Shown piece after piece: positions 1-11,763 of a stretch of DNA of 64,000 nt. This DNA comes from Microglena sp. YARC. Its lineage: Eukaryota; Chlorophyta; Chlorophyceae; Chlamydomonadales; Chlamydomonadaceae. Within the stretch, counting starts at the first letter, position 1, and every line of letters begins with the position of its first letter. The position numbers were made by a program, and so were the translations under genes. The stretch spans positions 20,559,129 to 20,623,128 of the forward strand of contig CM039463.1 of NCBI GenBank assembly GCA_022414725.1. Reading direction: 5' to 3'. The notes under the pieces are model-generated. The model was not told the origin of the DNA and made no database searches. It saw nothing but the letters and a program-made list of their open reading frames with translations.

Positions 1-1060
1 GCATGGGAGAGTGGTAGTTGTGGGTGGGTGGGGGGGTGGGGGTAAAATAGCATGTTGAGACTACGATGCTTCGCCAGGTTGAAGCGGTGAGCCTGATTAT
101 GCTCTTGCATGGAGAGTGGTAGTCGTGGTGTTTGGGTGCGTGTGTGGGGAGGGGGGGGGAGGGGGGGGGGGGGGGGGGGGGGGGTTAAAATAGTATGTTC
201 AGACTACAATGCTGCCGCCAGATTGAAGCGGTGATTCTGATTATGCTCTTGCATAGGAGAGTGGTAGTCGTGTGTTTGGGTGCGTGTGTAGGAGGGGGGG
301 GGGGGGGGGGTAAATAGTATGTTGAGACAACAATGCTGATGCCAGAATAAAGCCGGTGAGCCTGATTGTAAACTTTGCATAGGAGAAGTGTGTGGGTGGG
401 TGGGTGGGGGGATACTTGTCTGTGTAGATAACAATGCTGATCCAGATAGAAGCGGGTGAGGCTGGGTATACACTTGCATGGGAGAGTGGTAGACGTGTGT
501 TTGGTGGGTGGGTGTTTGGGTGGTGGGCGTTGGGGGGGGGGGGTGGCGTTGACGGTGGCTTGGGGAGGGGGGGGGGGATCTACTGTCTGTTCCCATGACA
601 GCAATTTCGCGCATATTGAAGCGTAAGACACAAAACACTATCCGCCACAACGTAGAGGCGGCACAAGAGAAGTGCCAGCATCGAGGTTCACGCCCCCTTC
701 CTGACAGGGCCAGGCAAGTACACGTAAAAGCCTGAACACAAACACAACACTCGCAGACGTCGGCAGCACAAGAGAAGCGCCGTGGAGATCAGATAGCGTC
801 CTTCTGCGAGGAGCAACAAACAATACTGTATAAGCCTGGCATAAAGTTTGACACAAAGCACAACACTGTACAAACGTAGCAGTCAAGAGAAGCGCCAAGC
901 TCAGAGGTCAGCTCACACCCTCCTGAAGGGGCCAGCAAGATGTGTATACAAGCCTGACACAAAAACACCAACATCACAAACGTAGGCAGCGCAAGAGAAG
1001 CGGCCAGCGACGAGGTCAACTCACTCCGTCCTGAGAGGCCAGGCAATGTCGCCGCACCGA
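1..1060. repeat. Two tandem repeat blocks, inverted match to 58,640-59,571
   Basis: Positions 1-600 hold about four diverged units of roughly 120 bp, each with a segment reading like TTGAAGCGGTGAGCCTGATT followed by G-rich DNA including poly-G near 148-184 and 293-310. Positions 650-1,050 hold about four units of roughly 110 bp containing GCACAAGAGAAGCGCCA-like segments. The whole block is the reverse complement, with divergence, of 58,640-59,571. No convincing gene is seen inside; proline-rich frames here are translations of G/C tracts. Confidence 0.75.
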
Positions 1061-1078
1061 CTCCCCTGTTCTTTCCAG

Positions 1079-1138
1079 CGGAGATCACGGAGTTCAAGAA
1101 GATGCTGTGGGACCTGGAGGCGGGACCATGCCACTCAG
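1079..1138 (+). CDS. Candidate single exon of an unrecognised gene
   Basis: A 60-base open segment is bounded by a pyrimidine-rich acceptor (CTGTTCTTTCCAG) and a good donor (CAG then GTCAGT). Its open frame reads EITEFKKMLWDLEAGPCHS, which looks like real protein rather than repeat translation. The inverted counterpart at 58,557-58,619 has the same borders but extra bases that break the frame. The end of the exon plus its donor is repeated downstream here and several times at 57.6-58.6 kb. The family is not recognised. By synteny with the opposite arm it would be an upstream exon of the membrane-protein gene whose later exons lie at 54.4-56.5 kb and 61.7-64.0 kb. Exon status is inference from splice borders and coding-like residues only. 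Confidence 0.35.
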
Positions 1139-1395
1139 GTCAGTCGTAGGGGGCAGATAGATAGGCTTCGTTGACCTGTATCAATATAATGCCGCCTCTG
1201 CATTAGTCTAGAACTATTTGGTGTATGTAGGGTTGGGCAAGTTCCATGCCACGGACCATGCCACTCAGGTCAGTCCTAGAGAAGATAGATAGGCCTGCTT
1301 GACCTGATCAATATAATTGCCCCTCTGCCATAATTCTAGAACCTATCTTTATTATGTAACGTGGGCAAGAGTCCTACGCACCAAATGGGAGGACA
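1118..1395. repeat. Two tandem copies (about 130 bp) of exon end plus donor and intron
   Basis: GGACCATGCCACTCAG followed by GTCAGTC occurs at about 1,122-1,145 and again at about 1,252-1,276. Each is followed by a similar intron-like sequence with AGATAGATAGGC and ATCAATATAAT. The same unit recurs inverted at 57.6-58.6 kb. Confidence 0.75.
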
Positions 1396-1418
1396 CCATG
1401 TATTAAAAACATAGTTGG

Positions 1419-2418
1419 NNNNNNNNNNNNNNNNNNNNNNNNNNNNNNNNNNNNNNNNNNNNNNNNNNNNNNNNNNNNNNNNNNNNNNNNNNNNNNNNNN
1501 NNNNNNNNNNNNNNNNNNNNNNNNNNNNNNNNNNNNNNNNNNNNNNNNNNNNNNNNNNNNNNNNNNNNNNNNNNNNNNNNNNNNNNNNNNNNNNNNNNNN
1601 NNNNNNNNNNNNNNNNNNNNNNNNNNNNNNNNNNNNNNNNNNNNNNNNNNNNNNNNNNNNNNNNNNNNNNNNNNNNNNNNNNNNNNNNNNNNNNNNNNNN
1701 NNNNNNNNNNNNNNNNNNNNNNNNNNNNNNNNNNNNNNNNNNNNNNNNNNNNNNNNNNNNNNNNNNNNNNNNNNNNNNNNNNNNNNNNNNNNNNNNNNNN
1801 NNNNNNNNNNNNNNNNNNNNNNNNNNNNNNNNNNNNNNNNNNNNNNNNNNNNNNNNNNNNNNNNNNNNNNNNNNNNNNNNNNNNNNNNNNNNNNNNNNNN
1901 NNNNNNNNNNNNNNNNNNNNNNNNNNNNNNNNNNNNNNNNNNNNNNNNNNNNNNNNNNNNNNNNNNNNNNNNNNNNNNNNNNNNNNNNNNNNNNNNNNNN
2001 NNNNNNNNNNNNNNNNNNNNNNNNNNNNNNNNNNNNNNNNNNNNNNNNNNNNNNNNNNNNNNNNNNNNNNNNNNNNNNNNNNNNNNNNNNNNNNNNNNNN
2101 NNNNNNNNNNNNNNNNNNNNNNNNNNNNNNNNNNNNNNNNNNNNNNNNNNNNNNNNNNNNNNNNNNNNNNNNNNNNNNNNNNNNNNNNNNNNNNNNNNNN
2201 NNNNNNNNNNNNNNNNNNNNNNNNNNNNNNNNNNNNNNNNNNNNNNNNNNNNNNNNNNNNNNNNNNNNNNNNNNNNNNNNNNNNNNNNNNNNNNNNNNNN
2301 NNNNNNNNNNNNNNNNNNNNNNNNNNNNNNNNNNNNNNNNNNNNNNNNNNNNNNNNNNNNNNNNNNNNNNNNNNNNNNNNNNNNNNNNNNNNNNNNNNNN
2401 NNNNNNNNNNNNNNNNNN
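1419..2418. other. Assembly gap, exactly 1,000 N
   Basis: A run of 1,000 N, the same length as the gap at 59,572-60,571, so the size is a placeholder. Reading frames through it mean nothing. Confidence 0.99.
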
Positions 2419-2479
2419 GGAGATTGATCTGGCTTGGCGGTCCTTGGGAGAGAGGTATTTACCAAGAAAGCTTACAACG

Positions 2480-3760
2480 TTAATAACGTATGTTATAAAT
2501 TGAAATATTTTTGTTAATAAACTTATATACTAATACTACTACTACTATACTAATTATAATAATAAATAATAATCATACGGCTACTCTTTTCTATTCTGGT
2601 TAATTCACTATATTGGCTTCTGTCTAAGAAAACCCTATCGTTTTGCTACTAGAACTTACTGCTCGGCTGCTCGTTAGTATATGAATCTTTGTTTACTAGT
2701 ATACTGCAACTCTACACTATATACATACTACTTATTAATAATCCTCCTCAAGCTTACTGTTTTGTTGCCACACTAACAATTGCTACTTTTTTCTAACTAC
2801 GATACTACTAACTACGACTACTACTACTACTTAAATACTAACTTTATATCTTCCTACTTCTTCTATATACTGTATTATACTGCTACATAGTTTGCTTACC
2901 ACTTAATGTACTCTTGCTATTCTACATCTGGACTACTATGACTACAACTCTACTCTTAGATTCTTCCTACTCTTCTATTACCACTTGCTATTGACTAACA
3001 TGCATACTGTTTGTTGCCCCACTTAACTGCTACTTTTGCTATTCACTACTAAACTCGATAACTACTATAGACTACAAGCTACTATACTTATTCTTCCTAT
3101 GTTTACTGGGATTATCACTGCCCCCACATGTTTGCTTCCCACTAACTGCTTAACTCTTGCTATTAACTACTACTAACTCGAAACTACCTACACTCTTTTA
3201 TTCTTCTACATTCTTCTATTTACTAACTGCTTTACTACTGGCTAACTGTTTGCTTGCCCCCCACTACCTGTACTCCTTGCATTACTGACTCATACTTTAA
3301 TACTACTACAACTCTACTTCTGTATTTGCCTACTGTCGTGTCTATTACTACTGCGGCTGGTGATTGGCTTCCCATAACTGCTTGGCTCTTGCTATTACTA
3401 CTACTACTACTGCTACTACTCTACAACTGCTACTAATATGCAGTATACCTGCCTTCTATATACTGTTTGCATCCCCTAACTTGCTAACTCTTGGCTATAT
3501 ACTACTAACATATTTTTACTACTTGTCTACTCGCTTCGTTTTCTGCCACAGGCAAACAGCTATGCCTTACTATAATTCTACTACTCACTACTACTCACTG
3601 CTAAACACTAGTTTGGGCTTCATCACTAACTAACTGGTCTTGGGCTATTACTATACTACTACTGGGTTTGGCTAGGGGCACAATAATGGGGGGCTGCTAT
3701 TCGCTATTACTCCCTACTACTGTACTATAGTGTTTGCTTCCCACTTACTGTTGAGTTGTT
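2480..3760. repeat. AT-rich, CTA/TAC-rich low-complexity DNA
   Basis: Dense in CTACTACTA, AACTACTA and TTGCTATT motifs, with a loosely repeated phrase (TTTGCTTGCCCCACTAACTGCT) recurring around 2,760, 3,005, 3,125, 3,240 and 3,460. It looks like a decayed trinucleotide-derived satellite. I see no gene. Confidence 0.6.
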
Positions 3761-4865
3761 CAGGAATTAGGCATGTAGAGGGTAACGAAAGGAAGAGCGG
3801 ACCAGCCAGGGACCAAAAGGAAGCCCAGCATCCACAATGGCACACCACGATGGAAATAGACTCGACTCCAGCACTCACTACGAGAGAGGGTGGATAGACG
3901 GCCAGGGGCTATGCGGATGGGTAAAAGTGCGGATTATTCTACTCTTATGGCGAGATAAAAGGGTATCTTAAATATCATGCGGATGGGTAAACAGTGGGTA
4001 CGGGCCCCCACGTTGGTCTCAGTACGCAAAAAACCTTTGACGTTGGGCGTCTGGTGAATGGAGAGAACAGCAAAGCGGTCATGAACGAAACTATGGTTTG
4101 TGTGAGCAAACCCCAGAAAAGGCACAAAACTACAAAAACCCGGGTTATTGTTTATGGGTTGTGGCCAGAAGAAATTTTTATTTATAAACTCTAATAATCA
4201 TAATAATCATAATACATAATAATAATAATAATATAAATCAGTAATAGTAAAAATAAAATGTGCCAGAAGAAAAAATGTAGAATTAAATTAAAGATATATG
4301 GTGCCCAGAAGAACGATTTTCTAATTATGTAATTCGAACTTAGGACTAGAGGCCATTAGTTGGGGTTGGTTTGCTGTAGCAGAGACTTTGGGGTTTAGGC
4401 CAGCAGAAAGCAGTACTACTCCACCCGCTCTAAAAACCACCCCACACCACCACACACAGACTAGATAAGGCTTTTCTATTGTAAAGCACCCTTGATTTCC
4501 TAACTGGTGTAAACTGTATGTAAAACTGGAACTTGAACTTGAACTTGTTACATAGCTTCAGCCAGCAATTGGACTGCTCGTCGTCTTCGCCAGTAAAAAC
4601 AAAATTCACCAGGGGAAGTAAATCGTGAACAAATGTGCTGTGTTATTACCTGGATCTGGGCCTGTATTTAACTGAAAAGAATCGGATTGGATTGTAACAG
4701 GTTCTTTAGCCAACACTGGGCTTGCTCCCGCCGTTCTCCAGTTTCCAAGTCATCCCCCGTGCAAAAACATTGTGCAAACTTATCGGAATGAACGGTTATT
4801 ATAACAAAACTGTCCTGCGGAATGTACAGCGGGTAAAAATTAGCACTATAGAAGTACAGTATATC
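3761..4865. other. No gene seen; AAT microsatellite at 4,189-4,250
   Basis: Mixed-composition DNA with an AAT/AATAATC microsatellite near 4,189-4,250 and a short GAACTT triplication near 4,530. Open frames are short and unlike known proteins. Confidence 0.6.
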
Positions 4866-5120
4866 TAGGGCTTGTCAATATCGTACGGTATTTTCAATTT
4901 ACCGTACGATATATCAGTGATATTATCGTACGGTATCGATACGTATACGATATGTTTTAGACCCTTGTTGGGAAAATCGTATAAGGACCAAGGGGATATA
5001 ACAGGAAATACCGTTCACACGTTTCCATATCTCATGAAAGTTTGCATGTACGTATTTTTGGGTATTTACCGTACAATATATCGTGGTTTTACCGTACAAT
5101 ATATCGTATTTACTAGTCCC
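4866..5120 (+). mobile_element. MITE-like element, copy 1 (ATCGTACGGTA palindromes)
   Basis: Begins TAGGGCTTGTCAATATCG and is packed with TACCGTACGATAT and its reverse complement, making several nested palindromes. The core resembling ACCAAGGGGATATAACAGGAAAT is also present in the inverted copy at 6,705-6,971. No transposase is encoded. Superfamily unknown; boundaries come from comparing the two copies. Confidence 0.65.
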
Positions 5121-5507
5121 CGTTCGGAACGGGATGGCTCTATCGTAATGCAATCCCGGGCCGGACGAAGGCAGATGCGGGTCCCTATCAGGTTTCTGGT
5201 TAAAACCTCAACGAGGTCATCTGGGCCCCACGGAGGGTCGTCGACCGGCATGGTAACTGGACTCTAGGTGTGATGTAAGCCCGTCCATCGCATACTTACG
5301 AGGCGGATCCCCTTAATACCCATTGGGCACGTCCTTTAGAGGTCATTCTGTGGCAATTCTTGGATGTTCAATTTTCATTTTTCAATTTTCATTTTCGTGT
5401 TTACTAAGTGGCGAACTGTTCTCTAACTGATATCGACCTGAACTAACAGAACAAGCTGATAAACTCGAAGCCAAAGCCGCCTTTCGAATTCATATTTAAA
5501 ATTCAGA

Positions 5508-5836
5508 TTGTATTTGATCCCTCTTCTCTGTGCTGTGCTCTTCCGCCATATTGGATCCGGATCTGCTGATGCGGTTTCTACTGCCACCGTTACTCTCGAC
5601 AGTGATGGGAAACAAAAGCATATGGGAGTCAAGTTGTATCCTCGCGATCTGTATGCGAAGCTGAAGAGCAAGACTCGCAAGTATGAAACCCACTTCCGCA
5701 TTGTCCAGGAGGAGCCCTCCATGGCAGTATGGTAGTGCTCAAGTGCAAGACCTGTGCAGCTAAGATTTCCTGCGCCAATCCGCCAGCTTCTACCAGGGCA
5801 GCTTCTACATCAGCCATTGCGGTTCCCGAAGGATAG
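5508..5836 (+). CDS. Unrecognised coding-like segment with one frameshift
   Basis: The frame from 5,508 to 5,735 reads plausibly in its second half, including HMGVKLYPRDLYAKLKSK. A frame one step over, from 5,729 to the stop at 5,834-5,836, continues with VVLKCKTCAAKISCANP, which carries a CxxC pair. The two could be one small zinc-binding fragment broken by a one-base indel near 5,729, for example the remains of a transposase-type zinc finger, but I cannot assign a family. No promoter, introns or neighbouring gene support it. It may be chance. Confidence 0.2.
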
Positions 5837-5989
5837 AATTCTGCGAGGAAGAAAGTGAAGTAGTAGTTCCGTAAAGGCATGTGTAATTAAAATATTTGTG
5901 TAAATAATTTATGCCTAATGCCTTGCTAGTTCGCTCTGTTTTTTCTTAAGCCCTTGAATGTGACTTTTCTTTCGCTTTCTGGAGTTTAC

Positions 5990-6205
5990 CTCATGGACCA
6001 GGTTCTGTGGGGAATTTGGCCTATACCCTGACTGTTATAAAACTGTACGGCTGCTCATACGATGTGAGAGAGAGGATATAGTTACATACTCAGCAAAAAT
6101 CAATGCCGAGACTGAACAGCGCCGAGGCAGCTGGACAGTTTATAACAGTGAGGGTTCGGGCAACATACCCCTCAGAACCTGGTCCAGGAGGTGACCTCCA
6201 AAAAA
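5990..6205. mobile_element. Foldback element; its right half is dispersed to 18.6 kb
   Basis: Terminal inverted sequences TGGACCAGGTTCTG-GGGG (5,994 on) and CCCCTCAGAACCTGGTCCA (6,166-6,184) enclose inner inverted repeats around TATAAAACTGT and ACAGTTTATAAC. The segment from about 6,065 to 6,205 recurs almost unchanged at 18,600-18,745 inside intron 3 of the left psbO copy, which shows mobility. Confidence 0.6.
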
Positions 6206-6608
6206 GCGTACGAAAGAGCAAATAAAAGGCTTGACAACAAGCAATGCGAACTACAAAGGCATAGAGAAACTAGCGAATAAAGAGTATATTGTAGAAGGGC
6301 TGAGAGTTGCCGAGGCCTAAAAAGCGAGATTCTACAAGAAGACGTGAAGGACAAAAGGCACAGGAAAATCACCAAACAAACAAGGAGAGAGGCATGGAGC
6401 TCTAAAAAGGCGGCCTTAACACTCCCTATCTAAAGGCAAACACAAGGCCAAGCCGTCAGCCAAAACGCCACAAGGAAAAGCACAGCTAAGAAAGGACACT
6501 TAACAACCTAAGCAGAACTACTATCGCGATAAAAAGCGTGAGGAAAAGCGAAAGACCGATGTTCGGCGCTCCCGCTGACTATGTAACAATTTCCTTAATT
6601 TTTGTCAG

Positions 6609-6685
6609 TGTGGTCCTGTGGTCCACGAAAATATCTTACACTTGGGAGGTCGGTGGTTCGATTCTCGTCAGGAGCACCTGAGTCT
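6609..6685 (+). other. tRNA-related sequence (degenerate)
   Basis: A B-box-like GGTTCGATTCT lies at 6,655-6,665. GGTCCTG upstream at about 6,612 can pair (6 of 7) with CAGGAGC just after the B box, as an acceptor stem would. D and T arms do not fold properly, so this is a tRNA relic or the head of a SINE rather than a working tRNA. Confidence 0.3.
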
Positions 6686-6704
6686 GGGCCAGGGAATTCA
6701 GTAT

Positions 6705-6971
6705 ACCGCCTTGTATCGTACGATATATCACGATATATCGTACGGTAATAGACCACGATATTACCGTGTTTTCTATCTCCCTCAGTATTGGTTCATTTGA
6801 CTTGATTTGAAGTGTATGGACGTTGTGAACGTATTTCCTGTTATAACCCTTGGTCTTATACTGATTTTCCCAAAAAAGGGTATAAAAAATATCGTACGGT
6901 ATCGATACCGTACGATATATCACAATATATCGTACGGTAATTGAAAATACCGTACGATATTGACAGCCCTA
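6705..6971 (-). mobile_element. MITE-like element, copy 2 (inverted relative to copy 1)
   Basis: Reverse-complement relative of 4,866-5,120, ending ATATTGACAGCCCTA. It contains a 28-base perfect palindrome at 6,890-6,917 centred on ATCGAT. Together the copies form a 2.1 kb inverted pair. Confidence 0.65.
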
Positions 6972-7269
6972 CATATATCCATAAACCATATTAAGATAGA
7001 TTACGAGCATAAGACGGCGAGCAACCAAATTGCTGGCTGGAGCCGTGTGACTAACCAAGTTCAAGTAGATATAGGCATCTATCTGTCTATTTATGCAAAC
7101 AAATGCATGTATGTCCACTAACTGAAAACCTCCAAATACTTTTATACATCTATTTAACTCGCTGATTCTATTAAATATCTTCATCTTCAGCATGCAGTTA
7201 CTTCGTGGGAACAATCTTGATCGCAGCCGTAGCATTTCCATCCACCCATCCATCCTCTTGCCCTGCAAG

Positions 7270-8095
7270 ACATGCAGAGCAGGGCATGCGTTAGATAGCA
7301 AGGAAGGGCAGGGAACATAGCAAGGGGCAGGGCGGGTATGAGCAAAGCAGGGCATGCGTTAGAGAGCAAGGAAGGGAATTGAGCAATGCAGGCCAATAAG
7401 AACAGTGAGAGGCAAGACGGTGATGAGCAGGGCAGGGCATGTGTTTAACAGCGACAAAGGGGAGGCAGAATGGCAAGGGGCAGGAAAGTGATGACCAAAG
7501 CAGGGCGTGCGTTACAGAGCAAAGGAGGGGAGGCAGAATGGCAAGGGGCAGGACAGTGATGACCTAAGCAGGGCGTGCGTTACAGAGCAATGGAGGGGAG
7601 GCGCACGGCAAGGGGCAGGACAGTGATGACCTAAGCATGGCTTGCGTCACAGAGCAATGGAGGGGAGGGAGAATGGCAAGTTGCAGAACAGTGATGACCT
7701 ACGCAGGGCGTGCGTTACACAGCAATGAAAGAGAGGGAGAATGGCAAGGGGCAGGACAGTGATGACCTAAGCAGGGCTTGCGTTACAGAGCAATGGAGGG
7801 GAGGCAGAAGAGCAAGGGGCAGGACAATGATGACCCAAGCAGGGTTTGCATTACAGAGCAATGGAAGGGAGGTAGAATGGCAAGGGGCATGTATGACAGT
7901 GATGACCTAAGCAGGGCTTGCGTCACAGAGCAATGGAGGGGAGGCAGAATGGCAAGCGTAAGGGGCAGGACAGTGATGATCTAAGCAGGGCGTGCGTTAC
8001 AGAGCAATGAAGGAGAGGGAGAATGGAAAGGGGCAGGACAGAGATGACCTATGCAGGACGTGCGTCACAGAGCAATGAAGGGGAGGGAGAATGGC
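7270..8095. repeat. Minisatellite, unit about 67-68 bp, about 12 units
   Basis: Each unit contains GCAGGGCGTGCGTTACAGAG, then CAATGGAGGGGAGG, GGCAAGGGGCAGGACA and GTGATGACCTAA, with point differences. The first three units are more diverged. Frames through it are translations of the repeat. Confidence 0.9.
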
Positions 8096-8227
8096 AGAGG
8101 CTGACAAGTGAAAGAGACAGAGGCAGTGACAGAGGCAAGGGCAGTGGCAGATGCAGTGACATAGACAGAGACAGAGGTAGCGACTAAGACTGTGGCACAT
8201 GTGCACGACTTAGGCACGTTATCCCGT

Positions 8228-8455
8228 CAGAATTCTGTATGCCACGCTGTTGCAAAACCGCACTTACTAGCAAGCTTCAGTTATCACAGACGTTGTTGTC
8301 CAGCAGCCTAATGTGTTCAGACAAAGGAACATCAGAACTGGGAGGGAATACAATTCCCATCAACGGATAGAGCTTTGGTCCCTGCAAATAATGAAGGCAG
8401 GCATAGTTTTATTTTGATGCACCCTATACTTCTTATTTGAAGATAGTTGGAAGAA
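8228..8455 (+). repeat. Diverged direct repeat, copy 1
   Basis: Shares AGAAT-C-TATGCCACGCTGTTGC, then GCAAGCTTCAG and GGCAGGCATAGTTT, with 8,858-9,015. Between the copies lie GGCAGGCATGCA-type short repeats. Confidence 0.6.
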
Positions 8456-8857
8456 CCCCACCACCCCACCCCCGGATGTTGTGGACCGGGCTTCTCTTGT
8501 GCGGACAATGGCCTGGCGCTCAAACAGACAGACAGGCAAGTATACATGCGTGCAACAGAAAGGCATGCAGGCAGGCAACCAAGCCACTATTCCATGTGCT
8601 GAACACACTGTGTCCAGAACCTCCAAGCTGCAGCAACCCCTGCAATTCAGCCGGAATGTCATTCCCTGGGTTGAGCTTACAAATATTTGGAGCACTTCGG
8701 TTAGTAAGTCAATCAGACAGATAAACACTCAATGATGTTAAGTATGCCTGTCACCATCCAGACAGGCAGCCAATCAGTCACGAGCGAGGAAGACAGAAAG
8801 GCAGGTATGCAGACATGCATGCACAAAAGGCAGGCATGCAAGCATATGGACACCGCG

Positions 8858-9015
8858 TTCAGAATACCCTAGGCCACACTGTTGCGAAACCGCAACTACA
8901 AGCAAGCTTCAGACCGCTACAAGTCAGAGCATGGGTCCCTGCAAAATGGAGGGCAGGCATAGTTTCATTTATTTACACCCTTTGCGTCGTTTTGGCATGT
9001 TGGTCGGAAGATCCC
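8858..9015 (+). repeat. Diverged direct repeat, copy 2
   Basis: Partner of 8,228-8,455; same order of blocks with indels. The stretch 9,016-9,584 holds nothing I recognise. Confidence 0.6.
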
Positions 9016-9584
9016 CCTGGATGTAAAACAGGTACCCGAACCTCAGGTCCTACCCCAGCCTTGAATTGTCCACCCTTGTCTGAGGTAACCAAGCAGAATG
9101 GATCCGGAAGACCCAAGCTGCATGCCATGGACATGGGTCTAGTGCGTCAGCCAAACAGACACATTGCATGTGCAATGGGGCAGGAAGCAAGAGGCAAATG
9201 TGCTCCTCAACCGTAACGCCTGAAGAATCCTCGCATACGGGACATCAAGAAAATCAAGGTACAAGAGGACGACCTTACCATGCAAGATCCATACAAGCTG
9301 CCACCATCTTTCATGCAGGGTCTCAAGGGATAATTGCCACGCATGGGAGCATCTCCTAAGACAATGCTCAAGTGCACCATGCAGTCAGGGCAGTGTAGGA
9401 TCCCACTACAGTGTAAGGCCCCGTGTCAAGTTCAACACAAGCCCAGGTGAGAACAGATGGAAGTATGACTCACATATGAGTTGGGAGCAAGTTTTCCGAG
9501 TAGGAAGGGCTTAAAAATAAAAAGTACTGATGAACTGAACCCCAAATAATCGTTATTACAGTTGTTACAGATGATAGGTATTAC

Positions 9585-9865
9585 CACTGTAAATGTATAC
9601 GGTGTACGGTGCATGCACAGTTGTTACAGTTGTTACAGTTTACAGTTTTTACAACCGTAAATGTTTACGGTGTACGGTGTACGGTGCATGCACAGTTGTT
9701 ACAGTTGTTACAGTTTACAGTTTTTACAGCCGTAAATGTTTACGGTGTACGGTGCATGCACAGTTGTTACAGTTATTACCGGTGTAACGTAACGTAAACG
9801 GTGTACGGTGCATGCACAGTTGTTACAGTTATTACCACCATAATGTATACGGTGTACCTGGGTGT
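9585..9865. repeat. Minisatellite, unit about 70 bp, 3-4 units
   Basis: Units of GGTGTACGGTGCATGCACAG, then TTGTTACAGTTGTTACAG, TTTACAGTTTTTACA and CCGTAAATGTTTAC; the last units are shortened. Confidence 0.85.
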
Positions 9866-10840
9866 ACGCATACTAATTATAACATAATTTAATATTTATT
9901 AACGCGTAAACGTATCTGTATATGGTGTACGGTGATATGATGGCTAGCACATGATTATTATTATACATATTATATATATTATAATATTATTATATCATAT
10001 TATATCAGACACGTCTCTTCTTTAACATATGAACAACATATTATAATTTGTTCTACCAGAAATCGGCGTACAGGAGGGTCCCCTTAACACCACACCCCTC
10101 CAGGTGTTATCTTTTTTTTCCTACCAGAAATGTATTTTCTAGGTATGTAAGATAACATAAAGATGTGTATATGAGATTATATATTATTACATGTATACAT
10201 TAAGTCTGGACGTATGTGCCAACTAGAATAGAGTACTAGATTAACATTATAACTATAGATGATGGTCTGTACCACTATATACTCTCTATACACAATGAAG
10301 CTTTAACACATTCGCAATTGATGATACGGTAGTGACTTCTGCCATATGTGTGTATCTTTACAGTCCAGGGGTAGCCAAATAGGCTAAAAGGATTTGCTCA
10401 ACAGGAAAGGCAGTCTCAACAAGTCCTATGCAGCGTCACAAGCGACGCGGGAAATTGGCGGAGTGTGTTGGCAACGGAACGAAAGGTGGCAACGATGGAG
10501 CTGACTGAAGCGAGTTAGTTAAACGTCCGTTGGATGACGAATCAGGCTTCAATTTTTCGGTCGGACGCACAAACGGACAAATGGGTAAACATGGGGGCTC
10601 CCGCCCCCATGAAGAGGGGGCTCCGTCAAAAACAAGCATTGGAGAACTGATCCCCCAACAAATCATAAACGATAGGGCCCAGAGTTCGTGCTATGCAGAT
10701 CATTTAACTGAACTGTTGTTGTCACATCTATTGCCATGTATGATCAATGTAGCATGTCACAGCATCCAAGGCTATTTTGTGTGATGTGCTGCATTTATCA
10801 TATAGAGCAGAACTGATTTACAGAACTAACTAATATACTT
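9866..10840. other. AT-rich stretch without a recognisable gene
   Basis: TA-rich around 9,955-10,010 and 10,150-10,260. Short open frames near 10,436-10,784 show no family features. Confidence 0.5.
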
Positions 10841-11240
10841 GGTGCATGTGTTATAGTATCATACAGTACTCGGTGAGTCCGTGAGCGTTATGTGGTGAAA
10901 TAATGATCATTTACGGTATAACTAAACAACACACATCGTGTATGTGTTATAGTATCATAGAGTATATACATTAAGTGGTACATGCATGCTGTGCGGTGGA
11001 ATAATGATCATTTATGGTAGAACTAAACATCATCAGTGGTGCATGTGTTAAAGCGTCATAGTGTACATACATTAAGGGGTACATGCACCCATTATGTTGC
11101 TTAGATATACCAGAAATGATCATTATTTCACCTCACAACACACATGTACCGCTTAATGTGTGTACAGTTGTACACTATGATACTATAACACAAGCACAAC
11201 TGCTGATGTTTAGTTCTACCGTTAATGATCATTATTTCAC
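10841..11240. repeat. Three direct units of about 98 bp plus one inverted unit
   Basis: Direct units start near 10,841, 10,938 and 11,037, each with GTGCATGTGTTATAGTATCA and AATAATGATCATTTA. The segment 11,117-11,240 carries the same blocks inverted, so the array ends in a large hairpin. Confidence 0.75.
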
Positions 11241-11249
11241 TGGTGGGAG

Positions 11250-11620
11250 TCACAATACTCACCACCTCACAACAACACTCACCACCACCACCACTCACCA
11301 CACAACACTCACCACCTCACCACCGCCACCACCTAACCAACTCACGACCAATACTCACCACCTCACCACCTCACCAACAACAACACTCACCACCTCACCA
11401 CCAACACCACCTCACCACCTCACCACCAACACACACCACCACTACCACCTCGCTCACCACCTCACCACCAACACTCACCACCGCCACCACCTAACAAACT
11501 CACGACCAATACTCACCACCTCGCCACCACCACCACCACCTAACCAACTCACTACCAACACTCACCACCTCACCACCAACACCAACACCTCATAAACTCA
11601 CCACCACAACTCACCCTCTC
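11250..11620. repeat. CAC/ACC-rich tandem repeat
   Basis: Irregular array of CACCACCTCACCACCAACACT and variants, asymmetric in strand composition (C and A against G and T). No gene. Confidence 0.85.
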
Positions 11621-11763
11621 CGATTCCGCGCTTAGGTCCCATGGGGCACTCAAGACATTTCTGCTCAACAATTTCCACCTGGGACGGGTGTGAGTGGTTG
11701 GTGGTGGGTAGCAGGGTTGAGGGGAGACTTGAAATACAGGGTGTATGGCTGTTGTTTCTACTT

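Noticed and set aside
1374..2503. Long frames through the first gap
   Set aside because: Composed of N; meaningless. The same applies to frames crossing 59,572-60,571.
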